This document shows, piece by piece, positions 52,366 through 61,424 of a stretch of 64,000 nt of DNA (positions within the stretch are counted from its first letter, which is position 1; each line of letters begins with the position of its first letter). This DNA comes from Bradyrhizobium zhanjiangense (GTDB lineage: Bacteria > Pseudomonadota > Alphaproteobacteria > Rhizobiales > Xanthobacteraceae): contig NZ_CP022221.1 of NCBI RefSeq assembly GCF_004114935.1, positions 5,043,001 through 5,107,000 on the forward strand. The letters run 5' to 3'. The notes beneath the pieces were generated by a model. The model searched no databases and was not told where the DNA came from. It saw nothing but the letters and a program-made list of their open reading frames with translations. The position numbers and the translations under genes were made by a program.

Positions 52366-54474
52366 TCAGCCCGCACCGATCAACGGGATCGCTTCGTCCC
52401 GTTCGTACAGATAGAGCAGGCACCGCAGCGCTTCGCCGCGCTCGCCCTTCAGCTTCGGATCGTCCTTTAGGATGCGCAGCGCCTCGTCGCGGGCCTGGGC
52501 GATGAGCTGGCCGTGCACCTCCGGGCGCGCGATGCGGTAGCCAGGCAGGCCGCTCTGGCGCACGCCCAACACATCGCCTTCGCCGCGCAGCTTCAGGTCC
52601 TCCTCGGCGATGCGGAAGCCGTCGGTGGTCTCACGGATCACTTTCAGCCGTGCCTTCGACATCTCCCCAAGCGGCTCGCCATAGAGCAGAATGCAGGTCG
52701 AGGCTTCCGAGCCACGTCCGATGCGGCCGCGCAGCTGGTGCAGCTGGGCGAGGCCAAAGCGCTCGGCATTCTCGATCACCATGATGGTCGCGGCCGGCAC
52801 GTCGACGCCGACCTCGACCACGGTGGTCGCTACGAGCAGGCCAATCTCGTGGGCGGCGAACTGGCCCATCACACGGTCCTTTTCCGTGCCTTTCATCTGG
52901 CCGTGCACGAGGCCGACACGCTCGCCGAAGTGCTTTTGCAGGCTCTCGAACCGTTTGGTCGCATTGGTCAGATGCTCGGTGCCTTCGGCCTCGGATTCTT
53001 CGACCAGTGGGCAGATCCAGTAGACCAGCTTACCCGATTGCAGCGCGCGGCCGACACCGTCCATGACCTCGCTGATGCGGCTCATCGGCACAGCGCGGGT
53101 GTCGATCGGCTGGCGGCCGGCAGGCTTTTCGCGCAGCTCGGAGATGTCCATGTCGCCGAAATAGGTGAGCACCAGCGTGCGCGGGATCGGCGTTGCGCTG
53201 AGCACCAGGACATCGACGGATTCGCCCTTCGACGTCAGCGCGAGGCGCTCGCGCACGCCAAAACGGTGCTGCTCGTCGACGATGGCAAGCGCGAGATCAT
53301 GGAAGATCACGTCATCCTGGATCAGCGCATGGGTGCCGACGAGCAGGTCGATCTCGCCGGCTTCAAGCTGCGCCAACAGCTCGCGCCGCTCCTTGCCCTT
53401 TTCGCGGCCGGTGAGGATCGCGACCCGCATGCCGGCGCGCTCGGCGAGCGGGGCGATGGTCTTGATGTGCTGGCGCGCCAGGATTTCGGTCGGAGCCATC
53501 AGCGCGGCCTGCTTGCCGACTTCGGCAACCGCCGCGGCAGCGAGCAGCGCCACCACCGTCTTGCCGGAGCCGACGTCGCCCTGGAGCAGGCGCAGCATGC
53601 GCACGGGCTGTTTCAGGTCCTCGGCGATGGCCGCGGCAGCGCTGCGTTGCGAGGGCGTCAGCGCATAGGGCAGGGCGTCGATGATCTTGTTGCGCAGGTG
53701 TCCGTCGCCGGCATTGCGCACGCCGGCGGGGCGGCGCAATTGCGCGCGGATCAGGGCGAGCGCGAGCTGACCGGCCAAGAGTTCATCGAAAGCGAGGCGC
53801 GACCAGAACGGCTGGTCCGGCAGGATGTCCGTGAGCTCGATCGGCTGATGCACGCGATTGAGCGCATCGGCAATTGGCGGGAAGTGGCAGCGACGCATCA
53901 CCTCCGGGCTGATCCATTCGGGCAAGGCCGGCAGCTTTTGCAGCGCCTGCGCGATCGCACGGCGCAGCGAGCCGAGCGCGAGGCCCTCGGTCAGCGGATA
54001 GACCGGATCGATGCCGGAGAGCTTTGCAATCGCCTCCTCGTCAAGCACGCGATCGGGATGCACGATCTGCGGGATGCCGTCATACATCTGCAGCGTGCCG
54101 GAGACGTAACGCTTCGCGCCCATCGGCAACAGCTTCTCGACATAGCCGGGCTTGGCGCGGAAGAACGTCAGCACGACGTCCCCGGTGTCATCGCTGGCAT
54201 AGACGAGATATGGCGCGCGCGCGTTGCGCGGCGGGGGCGGACGATGGCGATCGACGGTGACCTCCAGTGTCACGATGGTTCCCTGGACGGCGTCGCGGAT
54301 TTTTGGCCGGGCCCGGCGGTCGATGACCTGGCTCGGCAGATGCAGCAGCAGGTCGACCAGCCGCGGCGTCTCGTTGCGGCTGAGCAGGTATTGCAACAGC
54401 TTGTCCTGCTTCGGACCGACGCCGGACAGGCTGGTCACGGGAGCAAACAGCGGATTGAGCAGGCTGGGGCGCAT
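52366..54474 (-). CDS. recG: ATP-dependent DNA helicase RecG
   Basis: A 702-residue branch-migration helicase that regresses stalled replication forks. The N-terminal wedge domain has LSGVGPKQ and the OB-fold segment up to about residue 155. The helicase core shows Walker A GDVGSGKT (about residue 300), APTEILARQH, DEQHRFG in place of a DEAD box, LSATPIPRT, VHGQMKG, TTVVEVGVDVP and QLRGRIGRG. All expected motifs are in order. It is divergent from the sdhE-mfd pair. Confidence 0.97.
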   Translation of the reverse strand: MRPSLLNPLFAPVTSLSGVGPKQDKLLQYLLSRNETPRLVDLLLHLPSQVIDRRARPKIRDAVQGTIVTLEVTVDRHRPPPPRNARAPYLVYASDDTGDVVLTFFRAKPGYVEKLLPMGAKRYVSGTLQMYDGIPQIVHPDRVLDEEAIAKLSGIDPVYPLTEGLALGSLRRAIAQALQKLPALPEWISPEVMRRCHFPPIADALNRVHQPIELTDILPDQPFWSRLAFDELLAGQLALALIRAQLRRPAGVRNAGDGHLRNKIIDALPYALTPSQRSAAAAIAEDLKQPVRMLRLLQGDVGSGKTVVALLAAAAVAEVGKQAALMAPTEILARQHIKTIAPLAERAGMRVAILTGREKGKERRELLAQLEAGEIDLLVGTHALIQDDVIFHDLALAIVDEQHRFGVRERLALTSKGESVDVLVLSATPIPRTLVLTYFGDMDISELREKPAGRQPIDTRAVPMSRISEVMDGVGRALQSGKLVYWICPLVEESEAEGTEHLTNATKRFESLQKHFGERVGLVHGQMKGTEKDRVMGQFAAHEIGLLVATTVVEVGVDVPAATIMVIENAERFGLAQLHQLRGRIGRGSEASTCILLYGEPLGEMSKARLKVIRETTDGFRIAEEDLKLRGEGDVLGVRQSGLPGYRIARPEVHGQLIAQARDEALRILKDDPKLKGERGEALRCLLYLYERDEAIPLIGAG

Positions 54475-54500
54475 TCGTGGAATCTAAGATCGTTCCTCGC

Positions 54501-54542
54501 CGTCATGCCCGGCTTTATGCCTGGCATCCACGTCTTTTTTTC
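54501..54542. repeat. REP-like palindromic element
   Basis: CGTCATGCCCGG...CCTGGCATCCACGTC followed by eight T. Stem arms ATGCCCGG (54505-54512) and CCTGGCAT (54520-54527) have one mismatch. This motif type is frequent in Bradyrhizobiaceae intergenic regions (from memory). Confidence 0.55.
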
Positions 54543-54672
54543 GGAGCCCGACTGACGATGACGCACCGGATGGGCGAACTGTCACAACAAAGGGCTGACA
54601 CGGCCGGTCCGAGTGGCTATATCCACCCCGCCCGGCACGTCCGGGCTTTCTGCGTTTGACTGGATTTGAGAC

Positions 54673-54963
54673 ATGACGGGAACGACACGATCGAGCAGCG
54701 GGCTGGACGACCGCCGCAAGCGGCTTCTGTTCCGCTGCTGGCACCGCGGCACGCGCGAGATGGACCTGATCCTCGGCCACTTTGCGGATGCCGAGATCGG
54801 CAATTTGTCCGAGCCTGAATTGATCGAGCTCGAGCGCCTGCTCGAGGTCAACGATCCCGATCTCTATGCCGCCATCACCGGCGACAAGGTGCTCCCGGCC
54901 GACGTCACCGGCGCGCTGTTTGCCCGCATCAAGGCGTATCCGATCGCGGACCGCGACGCATGA
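54673..54963 (+). CDS. sdhE: Succinate dehydrogenase assembly factor SdhE
   Basis: A 96-residue protein of the DUF339 family that promotes covalent attachment of FAD to the flavoprotein subunit of succinate dehydrogenase. The RGxxE-type motif is present (CWHRGTREMDLILGHFAD), followed by the acidic helix pattern PELIELERLLEVNDPDLY. Length is usual. Its stop overlaps the mfd start (ATGA at 54960-54963), so the two are translationally coupled, although their functions are unrelated. Confidence 0.93.
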   Translation: MTGTTRSSSGLDDRRKRLLFRCWHRGTREMDLILGHFADAEIGNLSEPELIELERLLEVNDPDLYAAITGDKVLPADVTGALFARIKAYPIADRDA

Positions 54964-57900
54964 AGCAGGGTATGAAATCACCGGCCGAGCTGCTGACGCC
55001 CGGGCGCGCCTTGACGCTCGCCAATGTCGCCGAGGGCGCCGAAGGCCTCGTCGTCTCCGATCTCGCCCGGGCCATCGCGGCGCGGCCGAAGAAGCCGGCG
55101 GTCAGTCTTGCGGTGGTCTGCCGCGATGGTCCGCGGATGCAGCAGCTCGAACGCGCGCTGCAATTCTTCGCGCCCGATCTACCGGTGTTGATCTTCCCGG
55201 CCTGGGACTGCCAGCCCTATGACCGCGTCTCGCCGCATGGCGGCATTTTGGCGCAACGCCTGACGACGTTGGCACGGCTTGCGTCCCTGACGGGCAGCGA
55301 CAAGCCGCTGATCGTGCTGACCACGGTGAATGCCGTGGTTCAGCGCGTGCCTGCGCGCGAGCTCGTCGCGGCGCAGGCGCTGTCGGTTGCCCCGGGCAAC
55401 GTGGTGCCGATGGACACCATCGTCGCCTGGCTGGAGCATAACGGCTACAACCGCTCCTCGACCGTGCGCGAGCCCGGCGAATACGCCGTGCGCGGCGGCA
55501 TCCTGGACCTGTTTCCGGCCGGTCTCGACCAGCCCGTTCGCTTCGACTTCTTCGGCGACAGCCTGGAGTCGATCCGCTCCTTCGACGCCGAGACCCAGCG
55601 CACGCTGCTCGACATGCGTGCGCTCGACCTCGTTCCGATCTCGGAATTTCAGCTCGTCACCGACACCATCCGCCGTTTCCGCATGGGCTATGTCGCCGAA
55701 TTCGGCGCGCCCGAGCGCGACGACGCGCTGTACGAGGCTGTCAGCGAAGGCCGACGTCATCCTGGCATGGAGCACTGGCTGCCGCTGTTCCAGGACCGGA
55801 TGGACACGCTGTTCGACTATCTGCAAGGGGCAGCCGTCGCGATCGAGCCGCAGGCCGAGGACGCCGTGCGCGAGCGCTTCAAGCAGATCCTCGACTATTA
55901 CGAGGCCCGGCGCGAGGCGATGGAGCATCCCGGCGGCGGTGCCATCTACAAGCCGTTGCCGCCTGACAGGCTTTATTTGACCGAGGAGGAATGGGGCAGG
56001 CGCCTCGGTGATATCCCGCTGGCGCGGTTGACGCAGTTCTCCGTGCCGGCCGATGGCACGAGTGTCATCGATGCCGGTGCGCGCAAGGGCCGTGACTTCG
56101 CGCCGGAGCGCAACGACACCACCGTCAACGTGTTCGAATCCGTGGTCGCGCATGTGATGGCACTGCAGGCCCAGCGCAAGAAGGTCGTGATCGCGCTCTG
56201 GACCGAAGGCTCGCGCGACCGCATGACTTCGATGCTGCGCGACCACAAGCTGGCCCACACCACCAGCGTCAACAGCTGGCGGACGGTGCAGGCGACGCCG
56301 CGCAACGAGACCATGCTCGCCGTGCTCGGCCTCGAAAGCGGCTTCGAGACCGACGAGATCGCACTGATCAGCGAGCAGGACATCCTCGGCGACCGCCTGG
56401 TGCGGCCGCGCAAGGCGAGCCGCAAGCTCGATAATTTCATCTCGGAGGTGACGAGCCTCACTGCCGGCGACATCGTCGTCCACGTCGACCACGGCATCGG
56501 CCGCTTCATCGGCCTGCAGACCCTCGATGTCGCCGGTGCGCCGCATGACTGCCTCGAACTGCATTATGCGGCCGAGACGAAGCTGTTCCTCCCGGTCGAA
56601 AACATCGAGCTGTTATCCCGCTACGGCTCCGACCAGACCACGGTCGAACTCGATCGCCTGGGCGGCGGCGGTTGGCAGACCCGCAAGGCGAAACTCAAGA
56701 ACCGCATCCGCGAGATCGCGGGCGAATTGATCAAGATCGCTGCCGCGCGCCATCTGCACGAGGCGCCAAAGCTGCCGGTGCAACCGGGCCTCTACGACGA
56801 GTTCTGTGCGCGCTTCCCCTATGACGAGACCGAGGACCAACTGGGTGCGATCGAATCCACCCTGAAGGACCTCGAGCTTGGCCGTCCGATGGACCGGTTG
56901 ATCTGCGGCGATGTCGGCTTCGGTAAGACCGAGGTGGCGTTGCGCGCGGCCTTTGCCGTCGCGCTCGAAGGCAAGCAGGTCGCCGTCGTGGTGCCGACCA
57001 CGCTGCTCGCGCGCCAGCACGCAAGGACCTTCACCGAGCGTTTCAAGGGCTTTCCGGTCAACGTGGCGCAGGCCTCGCGCCTAGTCGCGACCAAGGAGCT
57101 CAACCTGGTCAAGAAGGGCATCGCCGACGGTTCGGTCGACATCGTCGTCGGCACCCACGCGCTGCTCGGCAAGGCGATCAAGTTCCGCGAGCTCGGCCTC
57201 GTCATCGTCGATGAGGAGCAGCATTTTGGCGTCACGCACAAGGAGCGGCTGAAGGCGTTGCGCTCCGAGGTGCACGTGCTGACGCTGTCGGCAACCCCGA
57301 TCCCGCGCACGCTCCAGCTTGCGCTCACCGGCGTGCGCGAACTCTCGATCATTGCCTCGCCCCCGGTCGACCGCCTCGCGGTCCGCACCTTCGTTGCCCC
57401 GCACGATCCGCTGATGATCCGCGAGGCGCTGCTGCGCGAGCGCTATCGCGGCGGCCAGGCGTTCTACGTGGTGCCACGCATCGACGATCTCGCCGAGGTC
57501 AAGGATTTCCTCGACAAGAACGTGCCGGAGATGAAGGTCGCGGTTGCGCACGGCCAGATGCCGCCCGCCGTGATCGAGGACATCATGACGGCGTTCTACG
57601 ACGGCAAGTTCGACATCCTGCTGTCGACCACGATCGTGGAATCCGGCCTCGACATTCCCAACGCCAACACGCTGATCGTGCATCGCGCCGACATGTTTGG
57701 CCTCGCCCAGCTCTATCAGCTCCGCGGCCGCGTCGGCCGCTCCAAGCTGCGGGCGTACGCGCTGTTCACGCTGCCGGCGCAGCAGAAGATCACGGCGCAG
57801 GCCGAGCGCCGGCTCACCGTGCTGCAGTCGCTGGAGACGCTCGGCGCGGGCTTCCAGCTTGCCTCTCACGACCTCGACATCCGCGGCGCCGGCAATCTGC

Positions 57901-58478
57901 TCGGCGAGGAGCAGTCCGGCCACATCAAGGAGGTCGGCTTCGAGCTCTATCAATCGATGCTGGAGGAGGCGATCGTCAACCTCAAGGCCGGCGTCTCGGA
58001 GCCTGCCGCCGACCGCTGGTCGCCATCGATCACGATCGGCATGCCCGTGCTCATTCCCGAGGACTATGTCGGCGACCTCTCGGTGCGGCTATCGCTGTAC
58101 CGGCGCCTCGCCGATCTCGACACCGAGGAGGAGATCGAGAATTTTGGCGCCGAGATGCGCGACCGCTTCGGCGTGCTGCCGGACGAGGTGCGCTATCTGT
58201 TCAAGGTCGCCGCGATCAAGGCGTTCTGCCGCAGGGCCAATGTCGAGAAGATCGACGCGGGCCCGAAGGGCGCCGTCATCGTCTTCCGCGACAATTCTTT
58301 CGCCTATCCCGAGCGCCTGGTGACGTTCATCCGCAGCCACGGCCAGGCCGCCAAGGTGCGCCCCGACATGAAGGTGGTGTTCCTCCAGGACTGGGAGACC
58401 CCGGAAGAGCGTCTCGCCGGCACCACGGAGATCATGCGGCAACTGGCGCACCTCGCCGAGAGCAAGAAGGCGGCGTGA
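54960..58478 (+). CDS. mfd: Transcription-repair coupling factor Mfd
   Basis: An 1172-residue translocase that removes stalled RNA polymerase and recruits UvrA for strand-specific repair. The N-terminal UvrB-homology modules (about residues 20-340) are followed by the CarD-like RNA-polymerase interaction domain (GDIVVHVDHGIGRFIGLQTL, about residue 500). The RecG-like motor has Walker A CGDVGFGKTEVALRAAF (about residue 648), DEEQHFG, LSATPIPRTLQLAL, VHGQMP-like AHGQMPP, STTIVESGLDIPNAN and QLRGRVGRS. The C-terminal TRCF domain closes it. Start at 54960 overlaps sdhE; an ATG at 54972 is possible. Confidence 0.97.
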   Translation: MKQGMKSPAELLTPGRALTLANVAEGAEGLVVSDLARAIAARPKKPAVSLAVVCRDGPRMQQLERALQFFAPDLPVLIFPAWDCQPYDRVSPHGGILAQRLTTLARLASLTGSDKPLIVLTTVNAVVQRVPARELVAAQALSVAPGNVVPMDTIVAWLEHNGYNRSSTVREPGEYAVRGGILDLFPAGLDQPVRFDFFGDSLESIRSFDAETQRTLLDMRALDLVPISEFQLVTDTIRRFRMGYVAEFGAPERDDALYEAVSEGRRHPGMEHWLPLFQDRMDTLFDYLQGAAVAIEPQAEDAVRERFKQILDYYEARREAMEHPGGGAIYKPLPPDRLYLTEEEWGRRLGDIPLARLTQFSVPADGTSVIDAGARKGRDFAPERNDTTVNVFESVVAHVMALQAQRKKVVIALWTEGSRDRMTSMLRDHKLAHTTSVNSWRTVQATPRNETMLAVLGLESGFETDEIALISEQDILGDRLVRPRKASRKLDNFISEVTSLTAGDIVVHVDHGIGRFIGLQTLDVAGAPHDCLELHYAAETKLFLPVENIELLSRYGSDQTTVELDRLGGGGWQTRKAKLKNRIREIAGELIKIAAARHLHEAPKLPVQPGLYDEFCARFPYDETEDQLGAIESTLKDLELGRPMDRLICGDVGFGKTEVALRAAFAVALEGKQVAVVVPTTLLARQHARTFTERFKGFPVNVAQASRLVATKELNLVKKGIADGSVDIVVGTHALLGKAIKFRELGLVIVDEEQHFGVTHKERLKALRSEVHVLTLSATPIPRTLQLALTGVRELSIIASPPVDRLAVRTFVAPHDPLMIREALLRERYRGGQAFYVVPRIDDLAEVKDFLDKNVPEMKVAVAHGQMPPAVIEDIMTAFYDGKFDILLSTTIVESGLDIPNANTLIVHRADMFGLAQLYQLRGRVGRSKLRAYALFTLPAQQKITAQAERRLTVLQSLETLGAGFQLASHDLDIRGAGNLLGEEQSGHIKEVGFELYQSMLEEAIVNLKAGVSEPAADRWSPSITIGMPVLIPEDYVGDLSVRLSLYRRLADLDTEEEIENFGAEMRDRFGVLPDEVRYLFKVAAIKAFCRRANVEKIDAGPKGAVIVFRDNSFAYPERLVTFIRSHGQAAKVRPDMKVVFLQDWETPEERLAGTTEIMRQLAHLAESKKAA

Positions 58479-58494
58479 GGCTCCGGTCTCACCA

Positions 58495-58581
58495 CGTCAT
58501 TGCGAGGAGCCCTTGCGACGAAGCAATCCAGAATCTTTCCGCGGAGAGAGCCTGGATTGCTTCGCTTCGCTCGCAATGACG
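58495..58581. repeat. Long palindromic intergenic repeat
   Basis: The left arm contains CGTCATTGCGAG and GAAGCAATCCAGA; the right arm mirrors it as CTGGATTGCTTCG and CTCGCAATGACG (58551-58581). Left and right halves can form a long interrupted stem. This type of element is common between genes in Bradyrhizobiaceae (from memory). It lies between mfd and a convergent gene and could act as a terminator for both. Confidence 0.7.
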
Positions 58582-58609
58582 GTGCTTGTTGCGCCAGCCG
58601 GCGAGAAAA

Positions 58610-59833
58610 CTACGACGCCGCGCGCGACGCGTCAGCGGACAGCCGCGCCAGCAGCGACCGTGCCGTATCCGACGGCGACAGCGAGTCCACGCTGACCACG
58701 GGATCGCTGCGCATCTCGTGCTTGCCGTTCGACGTATGCCGCATCACCGCGGACAGCCGGCGCGCAATCATGTGCGCCGTGCGGAAGTCGGTCTCCGCGA
58801 ACACCACGATCACCGAGCCGTCCTTCTGTGCCGCGCCAAAATCCATCTGCCGCATCAGGCGGCTGAGGATGCGCGCGGCATCTAACTGGGCGCGGGGGTT
58901 ATTGGGATCGAAGGCGAAGCGGGCGACGGAGAGGCCGCCGCCGCGGGCCAGCGCCTGCTCCACCGCCTTGGCAAAATCGCGGGCGAAGGCTTCCACCGTG
59001 AGCAGGCCGCTGCGCGGATCGAGCCAGCCGCCGGCGTCGATCGAGCGCAGCGTGCGGCTCAGCTGCGCTTCCATCGCATGCTGGCGGATCAGCGGCAGTG
59101 CATTGGCGGCGACCTTCACCGGCTCGCCGGAGATCAGCTCGAGATTGGGCAGATCGTAGCTCTGCGCAAGCTGGTGTGCGGTGACGACGACGGGCAGGTT
59201 GCGGAAGCGGGTATCCTCGGCGAGCACCGTCAGGAAGGCATCGGCGACGCGCGCTGTAAAGCCTTCGGCGAGCACGACGCCGTCGAGGTCGCGCGTGTTG
59301 AGATGCTTGGCAGCGGCTTCGATCGAGAGCGCGCCGATGACGCCGACGCGTTCGCCGAGCGCGACCGAGAGCGCAGGATAGGTCTCGCCACGGCCGATCA
59401 GGAGCACGGTGGCATCGCGTGCGGGATCGGCCCCAGGCAGCGAGACCGTCGCCTCCGGCAGCCGGCGCAGCACGGTGGCATGAAGGGTGCGCACACGCAG
59501 CGCGGCGCGGAGCCGCGCGATCAGGCGGTCGGGATTGCCGCTGCGTGAGGCGAAGGGCAGGGCGTTGGGAGGCAGCGTGCCCGCGGCATCCATGGCCACG
59601 AAGGGAAGGTAGGGCGATTGGCTGGCGATCTTCTTCGCGAGCGGCGCGATGTGCGGCTCGTGTCCGGCATGCATCGCCGCGAGAACCGCGGCCGGTTGCA
59701 CCTGCTCCACCGCGCGTGCGGCGCTGGCCCAGTCGGTGTCGACCACGGGAAAGAGCCTGGCCTCGTCCAGCGCCGCAATGAAGGGCGGCCGTTCGACATT
59801 GGACACAAACAGGATCGGGCCCGCCTGGGACAT
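58610..59833 (-). CDS. Receiver-like / degenerate GGDEF protein
   Basis: A 407-residue protein. The N-terminal part (about residues 5-110) and the middle (about 140-245, with ATVLLIGRGETYPAL and VVVTAHQL) look like degenerate receiver domains. The C-terminal domain (about 262-390) begins with DPRSGLLTVEAFARDF, which aligns with the DPLTGLPN start of GGDEF domains, and ends with the region MRQMDFGAAQKDGSVIVVFAETDF. The GGDEF/GGEEF active-site loop is absent: KDGSVIVVF stands there. It should therefore not make c-di-GMP and may be a sensor or scaffold. Confidence 0.75.
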   Translation of the reverse strand: MSQAGPILFVSNVERPPFIAALDEARLFPVVDTDWASAARAVEQVQPAAVLAAMHAGHEPHIAPLAKKIASQSPYLPFVAMDAAGTLPPNALPFASRSGNPDRLIARLRAALRVRTLHATVLRRLPEATVSLPGADPARDATVLLIGRGETYPALSVALGERVGVIGALSIEAAAKHLNTRDLDGVVLAEGFTARVADAFLTVLAEDTRFRNLPVVVTAHQLAQSYDLPNLELISGEPVKVAANALPLIRQHAMEAQLSRTLRSIDAGGWLDPRSGLLTVEAFARDFAKAVEQALARGGGLSVARFAFDPNNPRAQLDAARILSRLMRQMDFGAAQKDGSVIVVFAETDFRTAHMIARRLSAVMRHTSNGKHEMRSDPVVSVDSLSPSDTARSLLARLSADASRAAS

Positions 59834-59917
59834 TGCAAACTCTGATCGCGCAACAGGTGCCGCGCAATCTAGTTTGGCCGCCTTAATGCGGCGTCAACGG
59901 AACGGGTGAAACTGGGC

Positions 59918-61420
59918 CTAGACCGGCCCCGAGCGGTCGCGAAAAGCCTCGACCATCAGGGGGTTAAGCCCGAGCTCGCTGAGCGCCTCGCGGGCGCGGG
60001 CATTGTCCTGGGCCCGGCCTGCCAGCCGGTGGCCGGAGAGACGGTCGGGCAGTGCGGTGAGCAGGGCACCCTGGCCGAGCCGGCGGGCCCATTCCTGGAG
60101 GTCGTTGGAGAGGAAGCGATAGCCGCCGACGGCCATGATGCCGGAGGGCGGCGCGGTGATGCAGATCGCGCCGCTCGGACGGTCGAGCCGCGCGGCATAG
60201 CCGGTGTCGACATAGTCACGCGGCGGCTGCGCGGTCAACGTCTCGCCGACCGGCTGCGGCGGCGCGTAGGCCGCGATCGGCACCATCGGCCCGCGCAGGC
60301 CGAGCGTCCCCTTCGGGGTCAGCAGGATCTCGCCGGCGATGGAGGAGCCGGACTGCTCGCGCGGGGCGCCATGCGGCCCCGGCATCACCGCGACAGGCAT
60401 GCCGTCCTCGCCGCGGCGGACGCCGAACAGGCCGGCCTCGCCGAACAGATAGACATCCGTGAGCGGCGCATGCGGCGCGATCCAGGCATCGCTTGCGGCC
60501 ACCTGCTCGGGCGCGCGCCAGAGGCCGATGACGTTGCGTAAGGTGGGCATCCGCGCCGCGAGATCGGAATCGCCGAGGCGGAGCGCGAGCTGGGCAGGTG
60601 CGATCAGCACCTCGCATTCGTGCTGGTTGATCTGCTGCTCCAGCACTTCGATCTCGAAGGGATGATGCAGCGCCAGCGTGCCGCCCGAGAGCAGCCACAC
60701 TGCGAGCGAAGAGGCCAGCCCCGCGAACGACATCGGCGCGAACGCCGCCATCACGGTCGCGCCCTGCTTGACGTCGGCTTCGAGCGACATCGCCAACCCG
60801 CCGGCGATCAGGCTGAAATGCGGCCGCGGCACCGGGCGAAAACCTTCCGCGGTGACGTCGAAGGAAATCATCGCCGCCTTGCGGCCGTCCTGGATCACGG
60901 TGCGCGTGGTGCCGGGCGGGCGGGCCAGCACGCCGTCGAGCGAAGCCATGCCTTCGGGCAGATCGGTGCCGAAGCCGCAGACGTGACGGATCGAGAAGGC
61001 TTCGGCCGCCGCATGCATCGCAAGGTCGGCATAGCTGACGCCGTCGACCGTGCTCATGGTAACGATGGCGCGCGCGGCGGTGCGGTTGAGCGCGGCGGTC
61101 AGTTCCGCGTGCCGCCACAGCAGCGGCAGCACGGCGACGACGAGGCCGGCGCGATGGGCGGCGAGCACCGTCAGCACGAACTCGACCGTGTTGGGCAGCT
61201 GGATCGCGATGACGGAATTGGCCGGCAGGCCGGATTCTACGAAATATGCCGACAGCGCCTCGATCGCCGTGTCGGCCTCGGCGTAGGTCATCCGCCGCGG
61301 CTGGTGCCCGGTCACGCGCGCCTTGTTGAGGGGATCGAGCAAAGCGAGCGCGTGCGGCTGCCGGGTCAGCGTGCGCTGAAACAGCGTGTCGAGCGTCGGC
61401 GATGTTGCTGGCTGGTTCAC
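59918..61420 (-). CDS. Acyl-CoA synthetase-like protein, probably non-catalytic
   Basis: A 500-residue member of the ANL (AMP-binding) superfamily by overall layout: ALLDPLNKARVTGHQPRRMTYAEAD opening, the pattern NSVIAIQLPNTVEFVLTVLAAHRAGLVVAVLPLLWRHAEL, and a C-terminal YRF-type motif (GGYRFLSNDLQEW). However, the P-loop TSGTTGxPK is missing; the corresponding stretch reads MISFDVTAEGFRPVPR. The C-terminal region also ends without the PRTxxGK catalytic lysine motif. It is 4 bp after the peptide-binding-protein gene, so both probably share an mRNA. A binding or regulatory role is suggested; function unknown. Confidence 0.75.
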   Translation of the reverse strand: MNQPATSPTLDTLFQRTLTRQPHALALLDPLNKARVTGHQPRRMTYAEADTAIEALSAYFVESGLPANSVIAIQLPNTVEFVLTVLAAHRAGLVVAVLPLLWRHAELTAALNRTAARAIVTMSTVDGVSYADLAMHAAAEAFSIRHVCGFGTDLPEGMASLDGVLARPPGTTRTVIQDGRKAAMISFDVTAEGFRPVPRPHFSLIAGGLAMSLEADVKQGATVMAAFAPMSFAGLASSLAVWLLSGGTLALHHPFEIEVLEQQINQHECEVLIAPAQLALRLGDSDLAARMPTLRNVIGLWRAPEQVAASDAWIAPHAPLTDVYLFGEAGLFGVRRGEDGMPVAVMPGPHGAPREQSGSSIAGEILLTPKGTLGLRGPMVPIAAYAPPQPVGETLTAQPPRDYVDTGYAARLDRPSGAICITAPPSGIMAVGGYRFLSNDLQEWARRLGQGALLTALPDRLSGHRLAGRAQDNARAREALSELGLNPLMVEAFRDRSGPV

Positions 61421-61424
61421 GGCG

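Noticed and set aside
52513..54555. 680-codon plus-strand frame across recG
   Set aside because: Antisense shadow of recG, which has all helicase motifs; the plus-strand frame has none.
55179..56564. 461-codon minus-strand frame across mfd
   Set aside because: Antisense shadow of mfd; no start signal or domain.
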